Source: Lineus longissimus (lineage: Eukaryota; Nemertea; Pilidiophora; Heteronemertea; Lineidae). Taken from it: a stretch of DNA of 64,000 bases. Below the pieces are notes generated by a model. It was not told the DNA's origin and searched no databases. It was given only the letters and a program-made list of their open reading frames with translations. Below are positions 58,401-60,999 of this stretch, piece by piece; position 1 is the first letter of the stretch; each line of letters opens with the position of its first letter. The stretch lies in assembly GCF_910592395.1 (NCBI RefSeq), contig NC_088321.1, positions 2,234,001 to 2,298,000 of the forward strand, written 5' to 3'. A program made the translations under genes and the position numbers.

Positions 58401-59917
58401 AAGCTCAGCTGTACGAGCCAGCTACTAAATTTCCAATAATATTTCATCAATACAGTGGAACCTCCCTTAGAGGACATCTCTCTATTAAGGACACTAGTTT
58501 TGGTCCCAAATTGGTTGTTCCACTGAATTTGACCTCTCCAATCAGGACACCTCTCTATTAAGGACAGCATTTGTCAGTCCAGAGGGTGTCCTTAATAGAG
58601 AGGTTCTACTGTATATCACTGGTCAAAAAGCGGCCTTAGTTTCATTACCTAAGTAAAGATGGCGATGGTGTCGCTTGAGATTAGGTCCGTACTGGCGAGC
58701 GGCTAATGGCCAGTTAGGGATATACCGACGAAAATCCGTGGCCGGATATCGGCCAGTTAGGATTTTAAGGTTAAAGGGATAACTTGGGGGTGGGATTTAC
58801 CTGGCCAGGAGGATAATGTGCCAGCTTGACACCATGCGTCACCACTGGTAGTATAACACAGATGCTGATCTCTAATAATGATTTTCGCCAGTGTGGCGAG
58901 TTTTGAAAATGGCATGTTGATTTCAGGCAGGCCTAATGTCACCCTCCCATCTTTTGCATTGTTTATTGCAGTTCATTGTTTTTTTCAAATCAACGATCTT
59001 TGGAGAAGTAGAGGCCCAGCTGGAAGCCAGTTTGTACGAAAAACCAACATATTTCATGTCCGAGTTGTTCCTTTAACATGTGGACTGCTCGAAGACTAAC
59101 GGAGATCGATGACCGCACCAGAAATGGATGACATTGTACAGGAAATGTACCCCATGCAAAATGTTTATGCCACATCATGGCGCCCCAGGACGTCACATTG
59201 GCAACGGATTGTCTGAGTGCCGGGGTTCTGCCAGCGGGGGGGACGGGGGGGGGGTACAAATACTCACCTTTGCTTCAAGAAGGGATATAGGGATATACCG
59301 ACGAAAATCAACAGCTGGATATCCACCTTCTCAGGGTTTCATCCAGAGCGGGGGACTTATGTTTGAAATCTAAAGTGGCATTTTTAGTTACTAAGAAGCA
59401 GATTTGTAAGCGCTTTCAGGTGCAAAAAGCTCTAAAAGGGGTGATATTCTAAAAAAAAAAAAAAAAAAAAAAAATTTGAGAAAAAAACAATTTTCAATTT
59501 TTTTTCTTTTCTTTTTGTCCCCCCATGAAAGAATTTCTGGCCCAACCATGAGAGTGTATGTTAAAATTTCCTACACTGTCATCGCGGGCCTTTCTTTGGA
59601 GCAGTTTTGGTCGGAATGAATTTTTGAATGGATTTAAGCGGCAGGACGTAAAGCTTCATACGAGGTGATTTAATGTAAATCAAAGAGAATTTGTGAAAAA
59701 GAGACTGATGTGAAACATTTCTCATCATCTTGGAACAAACCACAAATGTATCATTAAGGTCAAATGTCCCAGATGGTGGCGCCATCCCAAGGGACACCTA
59801 TGCACCGACTCTGATAAAACCTTACCTTGTCTTCTTCTTGGCCATGATGGTACTGTCGGCAGAAGTTGTGAGATCGTCATCATAATCTGTTGCTGGGTCC
59901 TCATATTTACGTATCAG
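20977..59917 (-). CDS. NEK9: NEK9-like kinase gene, C-terminal 17 exons (kinase domain outside window)
   Basis: Overall entry; exons are listed separately. NEK9 (Nercc1) is a mitotic NIMA-family Ser/Thr kinase that activates NEK6/NEK7 in centrosome separation; its RCC1 propeller is autoinhibitory and its C-terminal coiled coil mediates dimerisation. Seen here: 17 GT-AG exons, all phase-compatible, giving 859 codons without a stop. About six RCC1 blades (WGxGxxGxLGHG-type motifs) are followed by a low-complexity tail, a GWIKQEL motif resembling the GWLRKEL of vertebrate NEK9, and a coiled coil. NEK8 lacks the post-RCC1 tail and coil, so NEK9 is preferred. The first exon starts in phase 0 after the kinase domain, which should lie beyond 64000. 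The last exon found ends in phase 0 with a donor, so at least one more exon follows. Introns are packed with satellites and MITEs. Confidence 0.9.
21249..21955. mobile_element. GTGACCCGTCACAGC-family MITE cluster, ~4 joined copies
   Basis: Repeated bodies (CGCATGTCGCT...GAGCACATCAATTTCTT...CTGGTTTTGCTGTGACGG) in one orientation. The copies are joined end to end at shortened TIRs, so this looks like tandem growth of the element rather than four insertions. Confidence 0.75.
21956..22215 (+). mobile_element. tRNA-derived SINE fragment
   Basis: B-box-like GGTTCGATTCT followed by CTTGAACAAGGCACTTGACT, CTTCTCTCCACCC and GGTACC, the usual order in marine-invertebrate SINEs. The A box is degenerate. 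Confidence 0.65.
22361..22581. mobile_element. pogo-like MITE with small internal duplication
   Basis: TACAGTGGAACC...GGTTCCACTGTA. The segment GGGATGGAAACAGCCAATTT is triplicated. Confidence 0.85.
22640..22694 (-). CDS. NEK9: NEK9 exon Q: short tail exon
   Basis: 55-nt exon, phase 2 to 0, with acceptor ttttcttatag and donor gtaggg. It encodes [18 protein letters not shown]. It was found by phase and splice-site logic between the basic exon at 24403 and the coiled-coil exon at 20977; both junctions are in frame. Confidence 0.82.
22700..23178. other. no recognised feature
   Basis: Intronic sequence without exon or repeat signals I can support. Confidence 0.4.
23179..23501. mobile_element. 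TTAA-flanked piggyBac-like MITE (315-bp core)
   Basis: TTAA + AGCGAACTGGAACCGCC at left and GGCGGTTCCAGTTCGCT + TTAA at right: a perfect 17-bp TIR. Confidence 0.8.
23590..23793. mobile_element. pogo-like MITE, left end worn
   Basis: GTCCTGATTAGAGA is repeated three times inside; right end GGAGGTTCCACT. Confidence 0.75.
23858..24373. repeat. 21-bp tandem array, ~24 units
   Basis: Unit GGACTGAAATCGACTTGCAA(A). Open frames on both strands (QRTEID / LQVDFSP) arise because 21 divides by three. The array sits directly downstream of an exon donor. Confidence 0.95.
24403..24570 (-). CDS. NEK9: NEK9 exon P: basic tail
   Basis: 168-nt exon, phase 2 to 2, with acceptor tctcgttccag and donor gtaagt. 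It encodes [20 protein letters not shown], then [18 protein letters not shown] and a basic end RLRTKGRR. The other two frames contain stops, so the phase-2 start fixed by the previous exon is decisive. The 21-bp array starts about 30 bp past the donor. Confidence 0.88.
24655..24957. mobile_element. pogo-like MITE, compound (two cores)
   Basis: One left end and one right end bracket two cores, so this is probably an internal duplication. Confidence 0.8.
25127..25301. mobile_element. pogo-like MITE, near-consensus 175 bp
   Basis: CAGTAGAACCTCTCTTAGCG...GAGGTTCTACTG with TA on each side; a good type copy of the family. Confidence 0.9.
25369..25555 (-). CDS. NEK9: NEK9 exon O: Ser-rich tail
   Basis: 187-nt exon, phase 1 to 2, with acceptor ctcgtctccag and donor gtaaga. 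It encodes [20 protein letters not shown] and ends [20 protein letters not shown]. It has no fold. A pogo-like MITE (25127-25301) sits just downstream in gene orientation and the tRNA-like array just upstream. Confidence 0.88.
25728..27412 (+). repeat. ~160-bp tandem array of tRNA-like units, 11 heads
   Basis: Each unit has a pol III A-box-like element (TGGTCTAGTGG in the last unit, TGGCCTGGTGG in others) and a B box GGTTCGATCC, then a non-tRNA tail ending TTTGAGGCTCTGAGTCGAGG. The repeat boundary forms a hairpin GAGGCTC/GAGCCTC. Acceptor-stem pairing is absent, so these are SINE-head-like sequences, not tRNA genes. Runs of four or more T occur only in units 1, 2 and 10. Confidence 0.93.
27684..27840 (-). 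CDS. NEK9: NEK9 exon N: GWIKQEL motif
   Basis: 157-nt exon, phase 0 to 1, with acceptor cattatacag and donor gttagt. It begins [20 protein letters not shown], then an acidic run [14 protein letters not shown]. The GWxxxEL..(A/S)E motif resembles the conserved GWLRKELENAE segment that vertebrate NEK9 has between its RCC1 domain and coiled coil. This is good family support outside the propeller. Confidence 0.9.
27915..28260. mobile_element. pogo-like MITE with triplicated core
   Basis: ACTAGTTTTGGTCC...CCATTCAATTTGACC appears three times between one left and one right end (TACTGTA). Confidence 0.85.
28262..28544. other. no recognised feature
   Basis: Intronic; nothing supported. Confidence 0.4.
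28545..28702 (-). mobile_element. tRNA-derived SINE fragment
   Basis: Minus strand shows CAGTGGCAGAGTGGTGCA, then a B-box-like GGTTCAATACT, and GGGCAAGCCACTTAACCTC. It is immediately followed by a foldback MITE. Confidence 0.65.
28703..28825. mobile_element. foldback MITE (GGGTGATATGAATAAAG family)
   Basis: Same arms as 5374-5497; inserted at the SINE border. Confidence 0.85.
29054..29211 (-). repeat. dispersed repeat, inverted copy of 48018-48174
   Basis: About 158 bp, clearly homologous. Read on the minus strand it is open and gives [20 protein letters not shown] then [16 protein letters not shown], as does the other copy with three residue changes. Possibly a fragment of a transposon gene; not identified. 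Confidence 0.65.
29212..29789. other. no recognised feature
   Basis: A 130-codon plus-strand frame (29443-29835) has no recognised domain and runs into the next repeat. Confidence 0.4.
29785..29925. repeat. ~45-bp tandem repeat, 3 units
   Basis: GTGACGTGCACGGCACRTC, then TGTACCAGGACCCATATGGT. Confidence 0.9.
29926..30635. other. intronic stretch with paired CRE-like sites
   Basis: Nothing coding seen. At 30535-30563 two TGACGTCA palindromes stand 3 bp apart (AATGACGTCAAAATGACGTC), which would bind CREB/ATF factors if accessible. Confidence 0.4.
30640..31062. repeat. 73-bp tandem repeat, ~4 units plus degenerate edge
   Basis: TTTTTACCTGCAATTTTTGT, TGCACAACAGAAACTGCAGC, CGCAGTGCACCTTGCATAAG. 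Confidence 0.92.
31304..31596. mobile_element. piggyBac-like MITE (285-bp core)
   Basis: TTAA + CCCTTTGCCTAC at left; GTAGGCAAAGGG + TTCA at right (one mutated TTAA). CCCT termini fit piggyBac. Confidence 0.72.
31648..31922. repeat. 16-bp tandem array, ~17 units
   Basis: Unit AGGCCAACTTCACCCC with C/T and A/G variants. Confidence 0.95.
32049..32172 (-). CDS. NEK9: NEK9 exon M: acidic tail
   Basis: 124-nt exon, phase 2 to 0, with acceptor tttcaattccag and donor gtgagt. It encodes [20 protein letters not shown], then [17 protein letters not shown]. The acidic Ser-rich end leads directly into the IPGWIKQEL motif of the next exon. Confidence 0.88.
32340..32385. mobile_element. left-end fragment of the TTAA/CCTCTTGAATCCC MITE
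   Basis: TTAACCTCTTGAATCCCGGT and the GGTCGGTCATTTTGAAA stretch match 40472-40763 and 55815-56113, then break at a pogo-like MITE. Confidence 0.75.
32386..32574. mobile_element. pogo-like MITE touching the exon L splice donor
   Basis: The right end GGAGGTTCCACTG finishes 7 bp from the exon at 32582. The left end is truncated into a piggyBac-like fragment. Confidence 0.85.
32582..32722 (-). CDS. NEK9: NEK9 exon L: conserved tail segment with basic cluster
   Basis: 141-nt exon, phase 2 to 2, with acceptor tctgtcttccag and donor gtgaga. It encodes [20 protein letters not shown] then [20 protein letters not shown] and RKRRSF. The [22 protein letters not shown] stretch looks structured and conserved, unlike the linker around it, and KRKARKRR is a possible nuclear localisation signal. 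A pogo-like MITE ends only a few bases inside the downstream intron. Confidence 0.9.
32936..33056 (-). CDS. NEK9: NEK9 exon K: tail
   Basis: 121-nt exon, phase 1 to 2, with acceptor cttgtttgacag and donor gtaagt. It encodes [20 protein letters not shown] and ends [13 protein letters not shown]. Another reading frame is also open across this stretch, but only this one joins both neighbours without a stop. Confidence 0.88.
33057..33450. other. no recognised feature
   Basis: Intron between exons K and J; no exon or repeat recognised. Confidence 0.4.
33451..34553 (+). mobile_element. hairpin-ended element, long form (~1.1 kb)
   Basis: Begins GGCCATTGTGCTCACCTCAT and has about three ~310-bp direct subrepeats (GGCCCCCTGG..., ATTTGACCTCTGTGACCTTG). 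It then has a (GAC)/(GACGGAC) microsatellite at 34440-34505, and ends in the hairpin GCTCACCTCT/AGAGGTGAGC followed by TAAAA. A short form is at 44523-44737. The class is uncertain: the 3' hairpin plus CTAA recalls Helitrons, but a SINE or LINE tail is possible. Confidence 0.7.
34554..35410. other. intronic stretch with CpG/CRE-rich palindrome
   Basis: No exon accepted. Around 35114-35145 GACGTCAGGA and TCCTGACGTC form a perfect 10-bp inverted repeat with TGACG motifs nearby and GC-rich sequence to 35210. Confidence 0.4.
35411..35622. repeat. 206-bp tandem duplication carrying the 3' edge of exon J
   Basis: Copy of 35623-35828. It includes the last 34 nt of exon J and its donor GTGAGTATTGG. 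It lies downstream of the real exon in gene sense, so it has a donor but no acceptor. Confidence 0.9.
35792..35977 (-). CDS. NEK9: NEK9 exon J: Ser/Thr-rich tail
   Basis: 186-nt exon, phase 1 to 1, with acceptor ttatttttcag and donor gtgagt. It encodes [20 protein letters not shown], a Ser/Thr/Asn run, and [10 protein letters not shown]. It has no recognisable fold. The last 34 nt, the donor and about 170 bp of intron are duplicated once downstream in gene orientation (period 206 bp). Confidence 0.88.
35998..36361. mobile_element. pogo-like MITE with 18-bp expansion
   Basis: About 8 units of CCTCTCTATTAAGGACAA with several 1-5 bp deletions (CTCTCTGTTTGGACAAC), between two cores. Confidence 0.88.
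36362..36784. other. no recognised feature
   Basis: Intronic; nothing supported beyond a TGACGTC pair near 36403-36422. Confidence 0.4.
36785..36966. mobile_element. pogo-like MITE
   Basis: Left TACAGTGAAACCTCCCTTAG; right GAGGTTCTGCTG. Ends slightly mutated. Confidence 0.85.
37100..37945. repeat. 25-bp tandem array, ~33 units
   Basis: Unit TTCTTAAAGGGACTATGTGC + ATCCA, with CAACCC and GAATC variants intermixed in blocks. Confidence 0.96.
38214..38396. mobile_element. pogo-like MITE
   Basis: ACAATGGAACCTCCCTTAGC...GAGGTTCTACTGTA. Confidence 0.88.
38582..38756. mobile_element. 175-bp near-complete hairpin MITE
   Basis: AGGCTGACGTTACATAGGCC...GGCCTATGTAACGTCAGCCT. The two halves pair over almost their whole length, leaving a loop around CGGCCTTGTGGCA. 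TA flanks likely. Confidence 0.85.
38955..39312. mobile_element. GTGACCCGTCACAGC-family MITE, two joined copies
   Basis: ATGTGACCCGTTCCAGCAAA at left; GCGACTGGTATTGCAAGAAC and GGTCACAAATGT at right. Confidence 0.72.
39416..39457 (-). CDS. candidate 42-nt symmetric exon of NEK9
   Basis: Between gttttttaag and gtaagg lies a 42-nt segment that reads [13 protein letters not shown] when entered in phase 1, the phase left by the exon at 40830-41046. It also exits in phase 1, which the exon at 35792-35977 accepts. It could therefore be a constitutive or cassette exon, but the two flanking exons also join in frame without it. The sequence is too short to confirm. Confidence 0.4.
   Translation of the reverse strand, partial: TSPLILPKNSTSG
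39590..40302. mobile_element. pogo-like MITE cluster: one expanded copy and two tandem copies
   Basis: First, about 12 units of an 18-bp variant CTCCCTCTCTATTAAGGA (39596-39812). Then three successive cores sharing private changes (ACATGTCATACCCAAGGGTG, GAGGTTCTCATGTA) at a ~177-bp period, so whole elements were tandemly duplicated. Confidence 0.9.
40468..40767. mobile_element. TTAA-flanked piggyBac-like MITE, copy A (292-bp core)
   Basis: TTAACCTCTTGAATCCC...GGGATTCAAGAGGTTAA. Inner inverted CCGACCTGTCGGTCG motifs. Homologous to 55811-56117 in opposite orientation. Confidence 0.88.
40830..41046 (-). CDS. NEK9: NEK9 exon H: last RCC1 blade and start of tail
   Basis: 217-nt exon, phase 0 to 1, with acceptor gtacatttcag and donor gtaagt. 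It encodes [20 protein letters not shown] followed by [18 protein letters not shown], closing the propeller. The rest is Ser/Thr/Pro-rich with possible proline-directed phosphosites ([11 protein letters not shown]) and [31 protein letters not shown] is the expected final RCC1 repeat of NEK9. Confidence 0.93.
41047..41556. other. no recognised feature
   Basis: Intronic, with an AATCAATAAT-rich stretch (41265-41345). No exon seen. Confidence 0.4.
41557..41972. mobile_element. hAT-like MITE (~416 bp)
   Basis: CAGGGTTTCCGCCAGA...TCTGGCAGAAACCCTG termini, followed inward by G-rich and C-rich tracts. This end sequence is common in animal hAT MITEs. 8-bp flanks do not match by eye. Confidence 0.75.
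41973..43254. other. no recognised coding feature
   Basis: Intron between exons H and G. AGCCCTTTGGCTCC (41072) and GGAGGCAAGGGGTTAA (42088) could be worn piggyBac-like ends of a ~1-kb element, but similarity is weak. Confidence 0.35.
43260..43440. repeat. A/T homopolymer tract with hAT-like end
   Basis: Long A and T runs, then CAGGGCGCTGCCCCCTG and (inverted) CAGTGTTTCAGCTAAAGC, resembling one end of a hAT-type MITE. It lies immediately before the exon G donor side. Confidence 0.45.
43469..43687 (-). CDS. NEK9: NEK9 exon G: RCC1 blade
   Basis: 219-nt exon, phase 0 to 0, with acceptor cttttctaag and donor gtaaga. It begins [20 protein letters not shown] and continues to a blade core [18 protein letters not shown], then [13 protein letters not shown]. 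Its first ~119 nt and the acceptor are repeated upstream in gene orientation in a 165-bp tandem array (43735-44410). Only this copy carries the 3' 100 nt and the donor, so this is the functional exon. Confidence 0.95.
43735..44412 (-). pseudogene. 165-bp tandem array of exon G 5' fragments (4 copies plus a stub)
   Basis: GCGGCCCGG recurs at about 43574 (real exon), 43740, 43905, 44070, 44235 and 44400. Each unit holds ~46 bp of intron, the acceptor (TTTCTAAG or TTTCTAG) and the first ~119 nt of exon G, then jumps back to intron. None has the exon's 3' part or a donor. The unit is 55 codons long and the frame stays open across several junctions (minus 43689-43976). Confidence 0.92.
44523..44737 (+). 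mobile_element. hairpin-ended element, short form
   Basis: Same head as 33451 (GGCCATTGTGCTCACCTCAT) and same tail hairpin (AGCTCACCTCTCAGAGAGGT, GAGCTAAAA), with most of the interior missing. Confidence 0.75.
44774..44974. mobile_element. CAGGGTTC-ended MITE (~200 bp)
   Basis: ACAGGGTTCTTCCCC at left; GGACCGTACGAACCCTGT at right. Body of the TTTCCATG/CATGACTTTTCCAG type, often seen in animal hAT-like elements. Confidence 0.65.
44985..45510 (-). pseudogene. 185-bp tandem duplication carrying the 3' edge of exon F
   Basis: CTTATTGAA..ATATTCTTCAT starts at 45141, 45326 and 45511 (real): exact 185-bp steps. Each copy has ~42 nt of exon F plus a weakened donor (AATAA/GTAACG, one G lost), then intron. 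They lie downstream of exon F. Confidence 0.9.
45511..45697 (-). CDS. NEK9: NEK9 exon F: RCC1 blade
   Basis: 187-nt exon, phase 2 to 0, with acceptor tttttttcag-like (ggtttcttttttcag) and donor gtaaca. It begins [20 protein letters not shown] and contains [19 protein letters not shown], ending MAMKNIFNK. The NxNKLGLN motif is typical of this blade in NEK8/NEK9. About 42 nt of its 3' end plus the donor recur twice downstream in gene orientation, with a 185-bp period. Confidence 0.95.
45724..46378. mobile_element. pogo-like MITE cluster with rearranged, repeated cores
   Basis: Several GTCCTTAATAGAGAGG units and three cores, ending GGAGGTTCCACTG at 46190, followed by a second diverged copy (46199-46378). 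Confidence 0.85.
46379..46987. other. intron with a GTGACCCGTCACAGC fragment
   Basis: A ~35-bp left-end fragment of the GTGACCCGTCACAGC MITE lies at 46533-46566. Otherwise nothing recognised. Confidence 0.45.
46988..47110 (-). CDS. NEK9: NEK9 exon E: RCC1 blade
   Basis: 123-nt exon, phase 2 to 2, with acceptor attacctcacag and donor gtgagt. It encodes [20 protein letters not shown] and then [20 protein letters not shown]. Two degraded copies of its acceptor plus the 5' part of the exon lie just upstream in gene orientation (47191-47465), at a 160-bp spacing. Only this copy keeps the 3' half and the donor. Confidence 0.95.
47111..47465 (-). pseudogene. 160-bp tandem copies of the exon E 5' fragment
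   Basis: CCCCAGGAATGGACCTCA occurs at about 47034 (real), 47194 and 47354. The copies retain the acceptor and ~78 nt of exon E. The farther one is more diverged. Confidence 0.9.
47484..47724. mobile_element. foldback MITE, two head-to-tail copies
   Basis: Two copies of the 5374-5497 family back to back, sharing the CACCCAATGAGTGATAT junction. Confidence 0.85.
47966..48350 (+). repeat. dispersed repeat (48018-48174) bracketed by a ~50-bp direct repeat
   Basis: CTTCTGCAGGTTTTGTTGAC..GTCCACTCCTG..TCTGGGCTTCAC occurs at 47966-48014 and 48298-48350. The inner segment is the inverted homologue of 29054-29211 and is open on plus ([20 protein letters not shown]). Confidence 0.6.
48351..48825. other. 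no recognised feature
   Basis: Intronic; nothing supported. Confidence 0.4.
48830..49294 (+). mobile_element. LINE 3' end: reverse-transcriptase C-terminal remnant and 3' UTR
   Basis: The frame at 48986-49240 encodes [20 protein letters not shown], a Cys/His motif (CxxC...HxxxxC) like the C-terminus of Jockey/CR1-type LINE ORF2. Upstream, another frame gives [18 protein letters not shown] before a frameshift and stop. The 3' UTR ends GAGAGAAATAAATTATG, running straight into the (TTATG)n array. Degenerate. Confidence 0.7.
49295..49838. repeat. (TTATG)n pentanucleotide array, ~108 units
   Basis: TTATG with TTGTG and TTATA variants, some in repeated larger blocks. Open in all three plus frames, which explains long Met-Leu-Cys-Tyr-Val frames; not coding. 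Confidence 0.97.
49956..50096 (-). CDS. NEK9: NEK9 exon D: RCC1 blade
   Basis: 141-nt exon, phase 2 to 2, with acceptor tcattttcag and donor gtaatt. It begins [15 protein letters not shown] and continues [16 protein letters not shown], then [33 protein letters not shown] is characteristic of the NEK8/NEK9 RCC1 module. The donor lies about 120 bp from the end of the (TTATG)n array. Confidence 0.95.
50217..50780. mobile_element. pogo-like MITE with core amplified ~5 times
   Basis: Between TACAGTGGAACC and GAGGTTCTACTGTA, a ~70-76-bp block (ACACTAGGTTCGGTCCCAAA, CATTCAATTTGACCTCTC) is repeated. The last 25 bp of the element are duplicated again at 50755. Confidence 0.9.
50811..51226. mobile_element. 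long inverted repeat (67-bp arms) enclosing a SINE
   Basis: ATTCCTTTCCTGCCTGGAGA...TGATGTTTGTACAG (50811-50877) is inverted at 51159-51226. Between them lie a pogo-like end fragment and a minus-strand tRNA SINE (50930-51152; B box GGTTCGACTCC, GCGCTTTGAGCGAGAAC tail). Probably a foldback element that later received the insertions. Confidence 0.8.
51392..51546 (-). CDS. NEK9: NEK9 exon C: RCC1 blade
   Basis: 155-nt exon, phase 0 to 2, with acceptor aaacatttcag and donor gtatgt. It encodes [20 protein letters not shown] followed by [12 protein letters not shown] and the connector [14 protein letters not shown]. The WGEGxxGQLGHG core is the canonical RCC1 signature. The intron on the 3' side (toward 50096) holds a SINE inside a long inverted repeat and an expanded MITE. 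Confidence 0.95.
51785..52724. repeat. 42-bp tandem array, ~22 units, each with a CACGTG-type site
   Basis: Unit GCGGTCGGCGGTAAACACGT, GTATTTGATTGCGACCACTA, TA. Most units have AACACGTGT, an E-box. Private variants (CATTATAGCGGTCGGCAGTA) recur 294 bp apart, a 7-unit higher-order repeat. The 42-bp period keeps frames open on both strands; not coding. Confidence 0.96.
52843..52921 (-). CDS. NEK9: NEK9 exon B: start of RCC1 domain
   Basis: 79-nt exon, phase 2 to 0, with acceptor cacattgcag and donor gtacgt. It encodes [20 protein letters not shown] and then KVKIRE. This matches an RCC1 edge strand (VYxW-like, here LYYLET) followed by the xxPxxLxLPxKVxxI connector that precedes the next blade. 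The next exon opens [11 protein letters not shown], which is the expected blade core. Confidence 0.85.
52985..53335. repeat. degenerate ~75-bp tandem repeat
   Basis: GGGACCAGTCTATC..GGAA recurs about six times with variable spacing. Confidence 0.6.
53384..53766. mobile_element. TTAA-flanked MITE with 43-bp internal tandem repeat
   Basis: TTAA + CCACTTCACCAC at left and GTAGTGAAGTGG + TTAA at right. About 5 copies of GTAGCTCAAAATTTCGGTCT, GACCCGCGATGATTCACGCT, CCT lie just inside the left end. Confidence 0.85.
53780..54112. mobile_element. pogo-like MITE, two adjacent copies
   Basis: The first copy (to ~53925) is truncated at its right end; the second is complete (TTGGAACCTCCCTTAGCG...GAGGTTCTACTGTA). 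Confidence 0.83.
54113..54690. other. no recognised feature
   Basis: Intronic; no exon accepted. Confidence 0.4.
54691..54965. repeat. ~110-bp tandem repeat, 2-3 units
   Basis: GTTACAACTC..AATGTGGATTTGCG recurs near 54701, 54812 and 54922, with TTCACAATCAGCCCGGTGTA between. Confidence 0.88.
54966..55475. other. no recognised feature
   Basis: Nothing supported. Confidence 0.4.
55478..55708. repeat. 19-21-bp tandem array, ~12 units
   Basis: Unit AAAAGGAATTCACTGACCCC(G), with one-base length variants. Confidence 0.94.
55811..56117. mobile_element. TTAA-flanked piggyBac-like MITE, copy B (299-bp core)
   Basis: Inverted homologue of 40468-40767 with TTAA on both sides; the same CCTCTTGAATCCC ends. 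Confidence 0.88.
56243..56474. mobile_element. pogo-like MITE with short expansion
   Basis: TACAGTAGAACCTC...GGAGGTTCCACTGTA, with 4-5 extra 17-18-bp units before the right end. Confidence 0.88.
56630..57000. mobile_element. GTGACCCGTCACAGC-family MITE, two joined copies
   Basis: Same two-copy structure as 57330-57712, including the TGACTTGCCATGGCAAGATG junction. The right end is truncated. Confidence 0.75.
57330..57712. mobile_element. GTGACCCGTCACAGC-family MITE, two joined copies
   Basis: TGTGACTCGTCACAGCAAAA at left and TGGTTTTGCTGTGATGAATC at right. Very similar to 56630-57000, so one may be a local duplicate of the other. Confidence 0.78.
57713..57975. other. no recognised feature
   Basis: Intronic; nothing supported. 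Confidence 0.4.
57976..58363 (-). mobile_element. LINE 3' end (reverse-transcriptase ORF C-terminus)
   Basis: The minus-strand frame gives [20 protein letters not shown] then [14 protein letters not shown], the typical C-terminal signature of CR1/L2-like ORF2. After the stop comes GCGCTCTACAAATGCC and an (ATTG)-type tail. 5'-truncated, no polymerase core. Confidence 0.82.
58454..58613. mobile_element. pogo-like MITE
   Basis: TACAGTGGAACCTCCCTTAG...GAGGTTCTACTGTA; slightly shortened core. Confidence 0.88.
58616..59330. other. no accepted exon or repeat
   Basis: GGGATATACCGACGAAAATC occurs twice (58717 and 59286) near GGATATC motifs, a weak local repeat. A pseudo-exon at 58803-58880 was rejected. 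Confidence 0.4.
59331..59560. mobile_element. possible hAT-like MITE remnant with A/T tracts
   Basis: CAGGGTTTCATCCAGAGCGG resembles the end of the element at 41557. No clear right end; long A and T runs follow. Confidence 0.35.
59826..59917 (-). CDS. NEK9: NEK9 exon A: linker between kinase and RCC1 domains
   Basis: 92-nt exon, phase 0 to 2, with acceptor tttcag and donor gtaagg. It begins [20 protein letters not shown] and ends in the basic run AKKKTR. The acidic stretch followed by a basic cluster fits the kinase-RCC1 linker, where vertebrate NEK9 carries its nuclear localisation signal. The exon joins directly to the exon at 52843-52921 (AG|G = Arg), across a 6.9-kb intron full of repeats. 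No kinase exon was found between here and 64000. Confidence 0.8.
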
Positions 59918-60023
59918 CTGAAACGATTGCATTTTTTTCAGTTGAAAATGAATGAAAATGACTAGTATTTAAAGTGCCAGATTCCACAGAATTGTGATCG
60001 GTGACAATGTACAGAAATAATGA

Positions 60024-60215
60024 TTGTCTATTGTAGCGAGCAAAGAGGAAGGTTTTGAGATGGCGAGCAAAAACAGATGTGCTCTCGACCTTCCTGATAT
60101 TGGCAGGGAGTTGATTCCACAGGGTTGGAGCAGCACATTGAAAAGCAATGGAAAGACAGCGCAGGGCCTTCAGGGTACCATAAAGGGGATGAAATTAGCC
60201 CTGTCGGGTAAAACT
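60024..60215 (-). mobile_element. LINE 3' end (second, diverged)
   Basis: The minus strand encodes FQCAAPTLWNQLPANIRKVE then FARHLKTFLFARYNR, again the APxLWNxLPxxIR...FKxxLKTxLF signature of LINE ORF2 C-termini, without a polymerase domain. Confidence 0.75.
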
Positions 60216-60235
60216 GCCCCAACTCTTAAGATGTT

Positions 60236-60685
60236 ACAGTGGAACCTCCCTTAGCGGACACCTCTCTATTAAGGACAACCTCTCTATTAAGGACAACCTC
60301 TCTATTAAGGACAACCTCTCTATTAAGGACAACCTCTCTATTAAGGACAACCTCTCTATTAAGGACAACCTCTCTATTAAGCACAACCTCTCTATTAAGG
60401 ACAACCTCTCAATTAAGGACAACCTCACTATTCAGGACAACCTCCCTAAGAACAACCTCTCTATTAAGGACAGTACTTTCGGTCCGAAATTGGTTGTTTC
60501 CATTGAATTTAACCTCTGTAATCAGGACACCTCTCTATTAAGGACAACCTCTCTATTAAGGACAGTAGTTTCGGTCCCAAATTGGTTGTTTCCATTGAAT
60601 TTGACCTCTCTAATCAGGACACCTCTCTATTAAGGACAGCATTTGTCAGTCCAGAGGGTGTCCTTAATAGGGAGGTTCCACTGTA
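60236..60685. mobile_element. pogo-like MITE with the longest 18-bp expansion
   Basis: About 13 copies of CCTCTCTATTAAGGACAA (60259-60475), then two cores and a right end GGAGGTTCCACTGTA. TACAGTGGAACC at the left. Confidence 0.92.
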
Positions 60686-60995
60686 TTTGGATTTGGGCTA
60701 AACTATGGTAAGTTTAGCCCACCAAGTTACCTTTTAACATCTTTTTGTACAGTCATTCAATTGAAATAGAAGATTCACTATGGTTGTTCAATCTGTCGGG
60801 TGGAAAATGTATCAGGACAACTTCAGCCCACTTTGTGCCAGTGTCTCCCATCGTATGTTAGCTGAGCCACGTCCCAATATCCAAGTGTTGGAGTGGGTAG
60901 GGGGTTATCGGAAATGAAAGGAAATGGCTGGTTGCCGGGTACATCTCCCCATTGCATGTGGGCCATCCACAATCCTAGGATCTGCCCTGGATCAA
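60686..60995. other. no recognised feature
   Basis: Nothing supported. Confidence 0.4.
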
Positions 60996-60999
60996 AGCT

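Noticed and set aside
58803-58880. Possible NEK9 exon ([17 protein letters not shown]) with acceptor attag and donor gtaaat
   Set aside because: The exon at 59826 joins exon 52843 directly in frame and gives an unbroken RCC1 start. Inserting this segment breaks the phase in every frame.
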